A stretch of DNA of 64,000 bases. Source: Anthoceros angustus (Eukaryota; Streptophyta; Anthocerotopsida; Anthocerotales; Anthocerotaceae). The stretch's first letter is position 1. Every line of letters starts with the position of its first letter. The stretch is taken from contig MU008158.1 of assembly GCA_010909165.1 (NCBI GenBank), forward strand, positions 2,257,478-2,321,477, in the 5' to 3' direction. Positions 34,001 through 43,913 of this stretch are shown here, one piece after another. Both the position numbers and the translations under genes were made by a program. The notes under the pieces were generated by a model. That model worked only from the letters and a program-made list of their open reading frames with translations. It ran no database searches and was not told where the DNA came from.

Positions 34001-35487
34001 TCCAACCTGTGCGCAGCCTGCAGCTCGGCTTTACCTCTTTCATGTTCCTTCACGAGCAACGCAACTCTCTGCTCATTCTCCTGCCGCAGGCTCAAGAACT
34101 CCCCCTCCTTGGTCTGCAGAAACGACGCGAGTGTCACCTCATGCATCCTTCTCGAGCTCTGCAGCTCTTCCCGGAGAGAATTAAGCTCCTCGCCGTGCAA
34201 TTTGTGCAGTCCAGCCAGCTCCTGCTCGTGCTCCTTCCTCAAACCCGCCGCTCTCTCATCCTGGCCCTTCTCATGAGCCTGCACCTGCTTCCGGAGCAAC
34301 AGCAACTCCTCCTTCGCCGCCTTGAGTGACGCCCTCTCCTTCCCATGCGAAACCTTCAACGCCTTCACCTGCTTCTCCGCCTTAGCCCCCGCCTTGAGCC
34401 CGGCCCGCGCCGCATCCAACTCCTGCCCGGTCTCCTCCAGCTTCTGCTGCGCGGCCTTGAGCTTGGCATTAGCAGCGATCGCCAGAGCCTTGCTCTTCTG
34501 CACCTCGCTCTCCAGTGCCGTGGTCGCCTTCTTCTGCTGCTTCTTCTCCTTGGCCAGCATGTCCTTCCACTTGAAGCTCTTCCCCGCCAGGGCCTCCTTG
34601 AGCTTTACGCTGAGCTCCCGGTCCTTGCCTTGCAACTCGCAGATGAGCTGCTGGCACTTGCGCTCCGCGCAGCCCCGGACCTGCTCCTGCTCCTCCACCG
34701 CCGCCTGCAGCCGGGCGACGAGCCTGTCCTGCTGCTCCTCGACGGCGGCGGCCGAGTCCAGCTGCGCCTGGAGCTCCCGGTGGTGGCGGCGGAGGGAGGC
34801 CAGCTCCTCCGCCGCGTCCGCATGCACCGACTGCAGGCTCTCCAGCTGGCTACTCACCTCCTGCAGCGAGGCCTTGGTCATGTCGTGCATCCGGTCCTTC
34901 ACCTTGAGCTCCACCTGGAACTTCTTCTGCACCGCCTGCAGCTTCTTCTTGTAATAGTCCTCCATGCCTGCCCCCGCGCTGCTGGTGGTGACAAGCTTGG
35001 AGGAAGTGCTGTCCTTCCTCGCCGCCTGCTGCAAACCTTGCTGCTGTGAGGGAGCGACTCCCAAGCAATCCCTCTCCGCCAGGTTGGCGTCATCCCTCCT
35101 CCGCTTCAGACTGATTCTGCCATCCGCTCCCTGGCCCGCGCATTCACCAACAGCACAGGCACCGGCATGCATGGCCGGGCCACTACTTCTTGCCAGCAGG
35201 TCCGAGGGCGGGGGCGAGAACCTGAGATCGCCAGAGTGCCAGGTGGAAGCAGCAGCAGGCGGCGCCGGGCCGGGAGGCCCGTCCGAGACCTCAGGATGAG
35301 AAAATGGTGGCGCAACCGACACCACTTCACCGTCGCCGCCTGCTGATGCTCCCTGCCTGCAGCTGTCAGAGTGGGAGGCCGAGACATCATTGTCCGCCGC
35401 CACCGCGCCCGCACCGTCCTCTTCCCCGCATACCGAGCCTGCTGCACCCGAGGCTTGGTGGCCTGCGCCGCTCCTCATGGAAGACAT
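31027..35487 (-). CDS. Giant coiled-coil protein with two internal repeat arrays
   Basis: One continuous frame of about 1,486 aa from the ATG at 35487; an upstream in-frame TTG was not used. Residues 1-170 are disordered and Gly/Ala/Ser-rich. Residues ~174-720 are almost continuous coiled coil (MEDYYKKKLQAVQKKFQVE onward, rich in E, K, Q, L). Residues ~742-762 are acidic (DSEDEDEEDYGEELGED). Residues ~792-1058 are nineteen units of 14 residues with consensus VPSTSDIGVVAAGS. Residues ~1059-1262 are five or six units of 30-40 residues with consensus MEVQLLLDPSKDPQ, PVTADIQD and RAAAGS. The C-terminal 25 residues are strongly basic (LRRLKRKARRLI). I do not recognise the family. A structural or scaffold role is inference only. 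A frame this long without stops across low-complexity DNA argues for selection. Confidence 0.8.
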   Translation of the reverse strand: MSSMRSGAGHQASGAAGSVCGEEDGAGAVAADNDVSASHSDSCRQGASAGGDGEVVSVAPPFSHPEVSDGPPGPAPPAAASTWHSGDLRFSPPPSDLLARSSGPAMHAGACAVGECAGQGADGRISLKRRRDDANLAERDCLGVAPSQQQGLQQAARKDSTSSKLVTTSSAGAGMEDYYKKKLQAVQKKFQVELKVKDRMHDMTKASLQEVSSQLESLQSVHADAAEELASLRRHHRELQAQLDSAAAVEEQQDRLVARLQAAVEEQEQVRGCAERKCQQLICELQGKDRELSVKLKEALAGKSFKWKDMLAKEKKQQKKATTALESEVQKSKALAIAANAKLKAAQQKLEETGQELDAARAGLKAGAKAEKQVKALKVSHGKERASLKAAKEELLLLRKQVQAHEKGQDERAAGLRKEHEQELAGLHKLHGEELNSLREELQSSRRMHEVTLASFLQTKEGEFLSLRQENEQRVALLVKEHERGKAELQAAHRLEVEARQGRQKEAEDKLLETLTLLADRTLADAETQSKVKMYEQRLGVLDRDMEEASKLQKRSDEQVAGLQKRIGALEKDIARLEAVLEQRDEILRNHDRVGVEWQTAIEEAQNAIAEIRESAAKSAPSVHMLSSLQRENEELKSQLEFTGPLKEVLASVTKQKENLEAALASAVTLHEETLEWTVRRHEEALASTEEKLLSLENENEDLKARLSQETFSADEPKDDPLDPEASPASVTEDTSMEVPDSEDEDEEDYGEELGEDSLHDFYALLESQGGAQSITVAGGDAADFGLVAGGFVPSISHLGVVSAGSVCSISEIGVVASGSVPSTSDIAAFAAGSVPSTSDIGVAVACSVPSTSDLGVVAASSVLSTSDLGAVAAGSVPSTSGIGVVAASSVPSTSNLGSVAAGSVPSTLDVGAVAAGCVPSTSEIGVAAASSVPSTSDIGVVAAGSVASTSHIGAVAAYSVPSTPDLGVVPAGSVPSTSVIGVAAASSVPSTSDIGVVAAGSVPFTSHLGAVAACSVPSTSDLGAVAACLVPATSDIGVAAASSVPSTPEIGVGAAGSVPSIEPQVWLDPNLHPQIEPVSADIRDNRAAAGFLHSTEVQLLLDPSIDPQLASVIPDGAPAGSVHSMEVQVVLDPSKDPQIVPVTTNIQDTRAAAGSVSSMETQVSLDINTDPPVLPVTADIQDCRAAAGSVPGPVPSMEAQLLLDANTGLLSVPVTAEMQGSGGAAVSVSGSEAGPLSDPSKGPQLASLPVTVDIPGNGDPLGALPFNTEPASGLGSEQPLLVTEGISEGAWLNLETVQTTMSDQDELFTGDVPFRELEPPDASLPSAPEYTSSETPHGADSGLQLESRGTDSPQVMDSGQDLADPGAVVSSEPQSVEREPASISALQLLAGYYTEVESMDAEDAGKNTGGQPPSELCPKTGMHQPGPLDPYSVCSDIIPYRPLKIECSFPCPPTPKLSLRRLKRKARRLITDDSSRSAKRLVLRQ
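32313..33111 (-). repeat. 42 bp coding minisatellite, 19 units
   Basis: The DNA behind the VPSTSDIGVVAAGS units. On + it reads as TCTGAGGTGGAAGGAACAGA alternating with GCTGCAACTACTCCAATA. The unit length stays exactly 42 bp throughout, so the reading frame is preserved in every copy despite substitutions. Confidence 0.95.
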
Positions 35488-36995
35488 CTCGCCGTCAATT
35501 GGAGTCCACAACGAGCATTTCAAACTGTGCTCACAGCAACAGCCACAGCCAGCTGCAAGAGCAGGCTCCAGGACAGAAATGCTCCTTGCCAGGAAGAGGC
35601 TGAGGTATGTACGCCCAAGACACTCTGTGAGTCTGTACTAGCTAGAAAAGGAAAAGTCATCCCCTGCAGCAGCCGCGGCCGGTGGCGGTGCGACCAGTGC
35701 AAGTATCAGTGCCAGTGCCACCCAATTCCAATTGAGAGGACACCCAGACCCGCAAAATTGAAACCCGCTGCTGCCGAAAGAGGCAACTTCGAGAAGCAGG
35801 AGCTGCGAGTTTTTGCTTGAGGAGAGGAAGAAGGAGGGAACTGTGATGAGAGCGGGCGAAGCAGGAGCTGCAAGTTTCGGGAGGTAGGGAAGAAGAGACG
35901 GAAGGTGCGCCAACTTTGGGATGGAAAGGAAGACGAAGCTGACAGACTCCTCCATAGCCGCCTAGCTGCTGTGTTGTCTCAAATTTGCATGAGGCGCGAC
36001 CGCCGCAGCCCGCAGCCAGTTGCCGCTTTCTCTCACAGCAGTAAGTGCGGGTCTCACCACTTGATGACACACATCGGTGCAAATGGATACAACAGCCGCC
36101 ACTTCACTGTAAGGCAGAATCTACGTCTCACCGCCACCGCGCCACCACACAACCGCACGAGCGAGTGCAGCGTCGGCATGACAGGCGTGGACGACCCTCC
36201 GACGGAACGGGTGACGCATCAAAACGGGGTTCTGTGGTATCACGTCCACTGGACATGTGGACGGCACAGCTGCAGTCTAGGTAGCTAGACTGCGACTTGT
36301 GCGACGTATACACCACATAGATGGACTGCTACATACATACTTCTTGAATGTAACTAAGAAGTCTGGAAGCATAAGCGCAACGAAACCAACCACCCTCAGT
36401 TTTTCGCCCCTTTACTGAAGCATCCAAGTCTAATGTACTTCTCTCTCGGGGCATGACGTCTGCAGCCTGATGAGAGTGGGCACTCCGTTTCCGTTTGAAA
36501 CTGCTCCCACGGGTGGTTCGTTTCTCTCATCCTCCTGTCTGAATTCACATACAGCACGAAGAATGCCATTAGGGCAGACTGCGATAGACATAACAGATCG
36601 TCCTTGTCGCCATCACACGCTCAAGGGCGACGAGCTTAAGTAGATGGGGGCTTGCAAGTGCAATCACCACAATTACAACTGTAAGAACTGACCTTAACAA
36701 AAATTTGTGTGCTGCCACTCGATTTGCCCTGCTACAGATCGGCAAATATCCGCGTTCATCATGTCTGGCTTGTGCCGGTGCAGCTCCTTCTGCCACCACC
36801 ACGGCCCCATAGCACATGAGCCGGAATGCAATACAACACAATGCAAGAAAATGCAGAGCAATGCAAAGCGGCGCAAGGCACGACAAGTCTTGCTAAAAAG
36901 CAAATGAATCCCATGCAATGCTTAGTGAATCAAGAAACTTGACCAGCCCCTTGTTTGCAAGAGAGCAGGCAGGCAAGCAAGGGAGGTAGTCTAGA
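35488..36995. other. Intergenic, upstream of giant gene and downstream of bZIP
   Basis: A minus frame at 35638-35955 starts MEESVSFVFLSIPKLAH and is hydrophobic, but has no partner and probably lies in the 5' leader of the giant gene. 36.0-36.9 kb has only short frames. Near 36.83 kb the + strand has an ATGCAAAG/ATGCAGAG-like short repeat run. No RNA gene seen. Confidence 0.4.
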
Positions 36996-37852
36996 TTACT
37001 TGGAGCTCTGTTTGTGCTTCTTCAGCTTGTCCACGGGCTGACAGTCCGTGATCTCGGTCTCGCACTCCTTGAGCCACAGAGAGTCGGCCATCTCGTTGTC
37101 TTGGCCGGCCAGCAGGGTCTGGCAAGGGGCGTCCAGGCTATCCCGCAGGCCGGCATGGCTGTGGAGGCAGTGGACCTCGGCGTCGCAGGGCACGGTGAAG
37201 GAGTTGAGGTAGAAACCCCCGGGCAAGGACTGCACCTGCTGGTGCAGCGGCTGGGCCTGCACCTGCGGCTGCACCAGCGGGACAGGTAGGCCGCGAGCTC
37301 GCCGTCGATCCGGCCCCGGAACTCAGCCAGCATGGCCCGCAGCCGCATCGCCTCCGCCTCGAACGGCCGCAGCCGCACCACCTCCGCCTGCAGCGCCGCC
37401 TGCCCCTGCAGCCGCTTCACCAGCTGCGAATTCAGCGCCTTCAGCTGCTGCACCTGCTCCTCCAGGTACGCCGTGTGCGCCTTCTTCTTCTCCCGGTACT
37501 TCTTCACTGCCTCCCGGTTCCCCACGGGCCGGTGCTTCTTGCTGCTGCTGCCGCCGTTGCCGAGGCCCGGCTGCATCTCCGACTGCACGTCCCCTTCATC
37601 GCCGTCCCGGTGCTCGCCCTTGCCCGCGAACAGCTGCGTGTGCGTGTGGTAGCAGGTGTGCGTGTGCCGCTTCTCCGGCCCTGTCGGCGGATTGCAAGTG
37701 TGCGTGTGCGTGCAGCTGTGCGTGTTCCGCATCAGCTCCTCCAGGAAGCTCTCCATGTCCGTGTTGCTGCTGTTGCTCGCCAGGTTGCACTCCAAGCTGC
37801 TGCTTCCGGAGAACATGTCTTGATCCAGAAAATCCACCCCGCTCTCCCCCAT
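36996..37852 (-). CDS. Group F bZIP transcription factor with zinc-sensor motif, frameshifted
   Basis: The ATG at 37852 opens a frame with an acidic N-terminus (DMESFLEELM), then a His/Cys-rich zinc-sensor motif at residues ~47-72 (CTHTHTC, then HTHTCYHTHT). The basic region follows (NREAVKKYREKKKAHTAYL, with N112 and R120 spaced as N-x7-R), then a leucine zipper to about residue 180. This is the group F (AtbZIP19/23) arrangement, known for zinc-deficiency regulation. After GELAAYL the family C-terminus appears in another frame (36996-37274), as LPGGFYLNSFTVPCDAEVHC. No intron fits in the few bases between them, so a one-base indel lies near 37270-37300. Divergent from the CJD1-like gene. Confidence 0.85.
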
Positions 37853-38235
37853 CTCTGCTCCCGAATCCCCGCCTCACCCCTCACAAGAAATCTTCCCGTC
37901 CCATAGTCTCCCTCGCGCTCGCGGCTCGCCCGCCTCGCATCGCCTTGCAAGCTCAAAACCAAGACTTCCCCTCTCGTCGCAGTTTGCAGAGCCCGAAGTT
38001 TCGTCAGGACAACCTAACCCGGCCACAATATCCTCCTCGGGTTCGAACCGGCCCCAGGGTTTAAGCGCACCTGTCGGATGATGCACGCGGGGTCCTGGAA
38101 AAATGGATTTTGTTTTCTCGCTGTCCGCGATTACGGATTTGTGAAGTAGGCGGCAGCAACAGCGTCCCGAGGCTGATGGTGGACTGATCGTACCCACGAA
38201 TTTCGACGGATTTCCATCTTCTGCAAGCTCGGGGA
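37853..38235. promoter_or_regulatory. Candidate bidirectional promoter, bZIP-F (-) and CJD1-like (+)
   Basis: Only 383 bp separate the two divergent start codons. Frames here are short shadows. No TATA box is evident. Both 5' leaders must lie inside. Confidence 0.45.
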
Positions 38236-39443
38236 ATGGCGTCCGCAGTTTGTGCTTCCTCGGGTGTGGCAGCCGCTACTCCTTCCTGCAGGTTGGTCCG
38301 CCACGGGCATGCACACACAGTCAGGTTTGTGTTTGCCGGATGAGTTTGGAGCTTGATGACTTACGGTTTGATGGATTTGCCGGATGGCAGCGGCCACAAG
38401 GGCATGCAGCATGTTGCGTCAGTGAGGGCCTCGTTTCTTTGCGGGCGTCCATTGCGACAGGCGAGGATGGCGGTGCCAAGGGTTTCAGGCTCCAGAAACC
38501 CTAGGTGGGTGGTGCAGCTCGGGGTTGCAGGTATGGAGTTTGGTGTGTAGGGGGGGAGTGGACAGAGGGGTACTGTTTGGATGATGCTTGGGGTGGTAAT
38601 ATTCGTATTATGGCTCACTCCAGGTCCTCAGCAGCCGGTTTATCCCAGACTCCATGTTCGGGATCCCTACAAGAGGCTGGGCTTGTCCCTTGACGCATCG
38701 GAAGAGGAAGTGCGAGAAGCACACAGCTATCTCTCGGCCGAGTATGCAGCTCATGAGAGAAGCAGGGAGGCCATAGAGGATGCGTATGACCAGATCATCA
38801 TGGAGAGCTTCAGGCAGAGGAAAAAGACGAAAATCAATTTGAAGACTAGTTTGAAGAAGAAGGTGTCAGAGTCACCTCCCTGGGTGCAAGCCTTCTTCAG
38901 GATGATCGAAGTCCCCAAGTCCGAGATCATTGTTCGGAGGGCTGTTCTTTTTGCACTTCTTGGAGTGTGGAGCGTAATGAATCCAGCCGAAGGGGGTCCC
39001 GCCTTTCAGGTGCGTCCTGCTGGGGTTGTAGACAGGTTCTTGTGCTGTGTTGCATTCTAGGTGGTGCAGATATTTATCCAGTTTTGTGCTCATATCACAT
39101 CACGTGTGCAGGTTGCCGTTTCTCTTGGGGCTTGTATCTATTTCCTCAACGACAGGTTGAAGAGCTTGGGAAGAGCTGCGTTCCTTGGGTGAGCCAGCCA
39201 CTGCTCATTTGGCGCTTGCTTGTGCTCAACTTGTCCAGGCAGACTTAACTCATTTCTCTGTATTGCATGCTTTTCAGGTTCACTGCTCTTGCTGTGGGAT
39301 GGACATGTGGAGCATTCCTGGTCCCTCTTATCCCCAGCTCTCTCTATTTAGCCACACAATTGACTGCTTACTTCAGTCCGGAGCTGATGACTGCCCTGAT
39401 CTCATACATCTTCCTTTTCGTTGCTTGTACATTTTTCAAATGA
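38236..39443 (+). CDS. CPP1/CJD1-type J-like plastid membrane protein (DUF3353)
   Basis: Exon 1 begins at 38236 with an Ala/Ser-rich transit-like peptide ([20 protein letters not shown]) and ends near 38322. Its junction with the next coding exon (around 38638) was not resolved and may hide a small exon. The main exon has a degenerate J domain ([58 protein letters not shown]). It is followed by [19 protein letters not shown] and four membrane segments across exons ending at 39009, 39188 and 39443 ([53 protein letters not shown]). No HPD is present, as is normal for this family. Relatives assist protochlorophyllide oxidoreductase or affect plastid lipid composition. The sequence is closer to the CJD1/At2g20920 side, by motif recall only. 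Confidence 0.8.
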
Positions 39444-40572
39444 GGTGACACACTTCCAAATTAGTATTGTAGAATACCAACCAATTTTTGTAACCTTAGT
39501 GATTGATTGAGATTGAGATTTGGTTACACTACTGCAAGGGTGTGTTGCCACCAGAGAACCAAACAGTTGATCCGTAGAGCTGGAGTGGAAGAGTCGGTCT
39601 AGCTGTTAGTATACTTACTAGTCTAACTCTCTCTGGAGATCACGATTCCAACAGCGTTCAGATAGAATGTTATGGACATCAGCTCCTGTTTTCTGGCAGG
39701 TGCTTTGTATGACGACATATGCCAGATGATGAATGCAATTCATATGTGAACCAAGAGTTTGGAATCTCCGCTGGGTGCTTACCCAGGGTTTCGGGTTTCG
39801 GGTTTCGGGTTTCGGGTTTCGGGTTTCGGGTTTCTTGCTTCTAGGCACTTCCGTTGCAGAGTGATACCCACACCAGGAGTTTGTGAAGCGGCAGCAGATT
39901 TCATCACCAGGCCACAACAGACGCTCAGACAGGACACACGGTAGGGAACATGTTGACAAATTTGCCATTCAGAATAGAATGCACTGCGTGGTGGTGGTGC
40001 GCGTAGCACCATCTCCACTTACTACGAATCATGATACATCTAGTCTATGCTATGTACAGAACCGAATTTTCGGACACACAGGAGATCTAGTGTGAATATG
40101 CGGCCCGGTCCTGTGCTGTCCTTCCATGAACTCCACACTTGCTATTTCCACATTCCTGGGCAATACAGCATTGCTGAAGGACAGAAGTGGCAAAGAGAGG
40201 CGGCGTCGACATCGGGCTTGTGCCGCAAAGGAAACATCTCCCTTCTATGGTAACGAGCCCACTGGTCTTCCATTGGCGTTGGCGTTTGGGCGACTTCTAC
40301 CGGAATTGATTATATACAAACTCGACATCAACGTGCTGAGCAGCAGTGAGCAAACCTTCTGAAAAGCCTCTGCAGTCATGGGTTCACCCGGGGCCTTGCG
40401 CAACTGGACAAAGGCACAAGTTAACAAACAGGAAACGGCAACTCAACTGCAAAAGCAGGCAGAATCACTCTTCAGTATGAAAGACGGAAGTTCCAGCTTC
40501 TATTCCTATTCGTGGCAACCAGCCACTTGCAACGTTGCTACAGTTATGAGTATCTGAAGCTCATCAAGTCAT
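39444..40572. other. Intergenic with telomere-like array
   Basis: The 1.1 kb between convergent genes contains the (GGGTTTC)7 array and no credible gene. Short + frames at 39883-40253 are featureless. Confidence 0.5.
39786..39834. repeat. (GGGTTTC)7 interstitial telomere-variant array
   Basis: Seven perfect units of 7 bp. The unit differs from the plant telomere repeat TTTAGGG by one base (C for A). It lies between convergent genes, not at a chromosome end. Confidence 0.95.
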
Positions 40573-42646
40573 CTAAGCAGGGACAGGGGAAGGAGCTAGC
40601 ACGTTATCAGCAATGGCTGACACTGACGACACCACGCTGTTGACATCAATTCCAGCCAGCTTCCCAGTTCGTGACGCAATTGCTTTCACGTTCTCGGCGT
40701 ATGGAGGAAGAAACAGCTCCGCCTTTTCTGCTGAGGAGAAGAGAGCCACACTGCAAAGCAACAATATGGTGGAACAGGTGGGTTAATACCTCAAACTTGC
40801 TGCTACGTTTGTGTAGCACTTCCTGCTAGCGCTGAAGACATTACCTGGGCTTTTTCAGCGCTATGGCAAGCTGCAGGGCTGCAGTATTGGTTGACACAAC
40901 ACCGATTGAATCGTAGATAAGTGCAGCCAACTGTGTTCAAGCACATTAGACAAGACGTAGGATATCAAAACACAACCAAACTGGTGCAGAAACAACATAG
41001 GCTTCACAGGTGGGACGTTAGAGAGACCTGGCCCGGAGTGGTGATGTAGCATACACTTGTCTCCACTCCCAAGTGTTCATATACTTTAAGGGTGTCCTTC
41101 TTGTGGGGTATCACCACCACCACCTTCGTGCTGCCAAACGATGCAAGACAAGATTCCATCACAGTTGGGAGCTGGACGACATTCCTGTTAAGTACACTTT
41201 GGAGCAGCTTGGTAGAGTGCCCCCTACCTTGCGCCACTGGCGATTTGGGCCCAGACAGAGAGAGGCAGAAGGCTGTCTGCGTCACCCCAGGACGTCATGG
41301 ATGCTTCTGAGTCGGACTCAATACCATGGAAGACCAAGTAGTCACCTCTGCTGGCACTTCCAGGCTCATCGTATTTGGTCTGTACCACCTCTTGCAGCTT
41401 TCTGGACACGTTGACATAGAGGGGTTGCACCACCTGCCTTCCCAAACCTGGGCCTGGCTTTCCCACGAACTCAATCATCTCCGCGTACCTGTACAGAGAC
41501 AAATAGTGCTAGCTTCTCAGCCTGGAGAAGCTCAGGATGAAGCAGGTCACCTGCTTCCAACCTTCAACATAAGAGCCAGCAGGCTTTATGAGGTTGTTCC
41601 TCACTCACATGTTATATCCACCCTCTGCCAAGTTCAATCGAGGGGCCTTGAAGTAAGAAGACAGAAAGAGGTCTGCGAATGCACCGTTGACATTCGGGAA
41701 GACGTAGCTCACATTCTCTCGGCTGTCAGACAACCACAGCATCCAAGCATGCCCCATTCCTGACAGCTTGGTGGAAAGAATAAGATCATAGTACTCGTTC
41801 TGGAAATTTCCGCACAACACTTAGCACCTGTACCAACCTTGCAGCCACCTTGGGTCGTCATGTGAGAAAACAAGAGAGGCACAGAGACACGCACCTTGAA
41901 TTTGCCTATAATATCCATAAACTCCACAGGCTCCACAAACTCCACATTTACCGGATGCACAAATGCACGCCTCACATTCTTGTTGAGCTCATAGGTCTGC
42001 TTGCCCCTAGCCGAGGAGTAAGTGTCGATCTTCACACCAGGATACCGGTCCTTCAATAACTGGATGACCGGGAAGAAAAGGAGATTCTCATAAACTCCAC
42101 CGTGCACAATGCAGGCACATTTCCTCACATCCCCCCTGAGGTAGGACCCCAAGCTCGCAATCTCGGGATTGTAAAATGCTGGAAAGTCGAGGTACCTACA
42201 TACGATAGCGCAAGTGCAGCAAGTGAGCAAACCCAAGTTTCCCAATCCCCGCCCATTAACCCAGGCTGTACCAAATTGCAACGCCCTTGTACTGCAGCCA
42301 GCATTTAATACCCATGAGGACTCTCATCGTCATATTCAGGAATTGGGTCCTCCGCGGTCTGCTTGCCTTCCGACAACACGTCTCCGTTATCCAACTCCTC
42401 GGGAACCCCGAAATCGAAGGGGTCCTTCCATCCCCCGCGCACCTCCTTCACCCCACCCTCCGCAACTGCAGCATCCCGCCTTCCAGGAGCTGCCACCAGA
42501 GGCCGGGAGAGGAGACGCCGCCCCAGCTCCCCAGCACTCCTGGCGAGCGCGCACTCCGAATTCCCGCCCGGTGAGCGGAATCTGCAGGCACCTGGCACCG
42601 TCTGCAGAGCAGCTGCCGCCGATGCCGCTGCAATGTGAGCTGCCAT
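40573..42646 (-). CDS. PnsB1: Photosynthetic NDH subunit of subcomplex B 1
   Basis: Seven exons (42312-42646, 41895-42195, 41609-41799, 41228-41488, 41028-41184, 40845-40930, 40573-40750) keep frame to 502 aa. Exon 1 is an Ala/Arg-rich transit peptide plus an acidic stretch. The core has YLDFPAFYNPEIASLGSYLR, ACIVHGGVYENLLFFPVIQL, GKQTYELNKNVRRAF, LILSTKLSGMGHA, VSYVFPNVNGAFAD, YLVFHGIESDSEASM, DADSLLPLSVWAQIA, VVVVIPHKKD, YITTPGQLAALIYDS and VSTNTAALQLAIALKKPSVA. This is the plant NDF1/NDH48 (PnsB1) family, a glycosyltransferase-like fold recruited to the plastid NADH dehydrogenase-like complex, where subcomplex B stabilises cyclic electron flow around photosystem I. All family blocks are present. 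Confidence 0.92.
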
Positions 42647-43211
42647 TGCCGCGTCCCGTCACGCCTCGCACCAAAATTTCACCTGCAATGCATGGGGCTA
42701 AGATTTATGTTTGCGCCCGCATTCCTCCTCGCTCTTTTCAAACCAACGATCGCGTGGCTCAGAGCTGAATCCGTTTCTCCCTGCCTTGCCAGAACGCTCG
42801 CAGTTTGCGTTCTATCCTGCTGCTCCCGGTAGGCCGAAATCCCGGTGTGACGGCACCACATCCCCTCCCCGGTGGCAACCGGGACCGGAGATAGGCGGTG
42901 GCGTGCGCACGGATAAGCCATTGGAATGGCAACGTGGGGCCAGGAAGACAGGGATTCCGGTAAGCCACGGAACGGCGGGACGGGGGTGTGTCCCCTGTCG
43001 CTTCGTTTGAGTATTGGGGAGCGGAGTGATGGACGCCACATGTTGCTCAGTACGGCATTTCGGGAGGGAATTTCTGCAATGGAACTCCAAGGCATGCAGC
43101 ATCTGCCCTAGCAGAGGAATCATATAGAAAGGAGGGAGGAAGACAGGCCCCGAGCTGCAGCAACATCCTTTCTTTCTCTGATCTGGGAAGTAGGAGGAGG
43201 AGGAGGAAAAC
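42647..43211. promoter_or_regulatory. Shared upstream region, PnsB1 (-) and cyanase (+)
   Basis: 565 bp between divergent starts. The cyanase-side 180 bp (43030-43211) is duplicated at 26.35-26.55 kb in inverted orientation together with the pseudogene. The PnsB1-side part is not. This gives a rough limit for what travelled with the cyanase gene. Confidence 0.5.
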
Positions 43212-43913
43212 ATGGCAGATTCTGCCAAGGCGGAGTTGGTGCGGGAGCTTCTTAAAGCCAAGGCGGAGAGCAAGAAGACCTTCACGGAAATTGGGAAGGA
43301 AACGGGGCACACCAATGCCTACGTTGCACAGCTCTTCCATCGGCAGGCCCAGCTGAAGCCATCCGCAGTGGAACCTCTGCGCCGAGCTGTGCCTAGTCTC
43401 ACGGATGCTCAGCTCGAGGCTATGCAGGCGATTCCGTTGCGAACTTATGATCCTAACATCATACAGGATCCTACAATTTACAGGTGAGTCACCTGCATAT
43501 TTCTGTCTTGTACGCGCACGCAGGCAAGCAAGCTACCTGGTTTCTCAGTGGAATGCACCTGGTTGCCGAGCAGGTTGCACGAGGCAGTTATGCAATATGC
43601 CGAGAGCTTGAAGGCCATTATCCATGAGGAGGGCGGGGATGGCATGTCAGCTCCTACCTCACCTCTTTCATGTTGCCTTCTAAACCAGAGTCGAGCTCTC
43701 TTGCTGCGAAACTGATGCCTGCTGTGGCCAACCAGAATGTCTGCAATCGGCTTCTTCTGCGAAGCACTCAAAGTGAAGGGCAAAGAGGGAGAAGATCGGA
43801 TAGTCATCACCTTCAACGGGAAGTATCTTCCATTCACCGAGCAGGTGAGTCACGTTTCTCGTCTTCTGTACAGGGTGCCTGCAATGGTGCTTGTGTCCTT
43901 GAGAAGCAGATAA
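43212..43913 (+). CDS. CYN: Cyanate hydratase (cyanase)
   Basis: Exons 43212-43483, 43574-43645 and 43736 onward join in frame. The protein opens [20 protein letters not shown] and the N-terminal helical domain has [19 protein letters not shown]. The catalytic domain has [54 protein letters not shown] and [14 protein letters not shown]. The catalytic Arg (YRLHE), Glu (HEAV) and Ser (MSAI) of cyanase are all visible. Cyanase converts cyanate and bicarbonate to ammonia and CO2. Two oddities: Gly replaces the usual Phe before GDGI, and the residue after SAI is Gly instead of Asp or Asn. The last exon end is unsure. Reading through gives a stop at 43911, but a GTGAGT at 43845 may be a donor to a short final exon. 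Confidence 0.88.

Noticed and set aside
35523-35523. Earlier start of the giant protein at a TTG codon
   Set aside because: Eukaryotic genes rarely start at TTG. ATG codons at 35487 and 35478 are available in the same frame.
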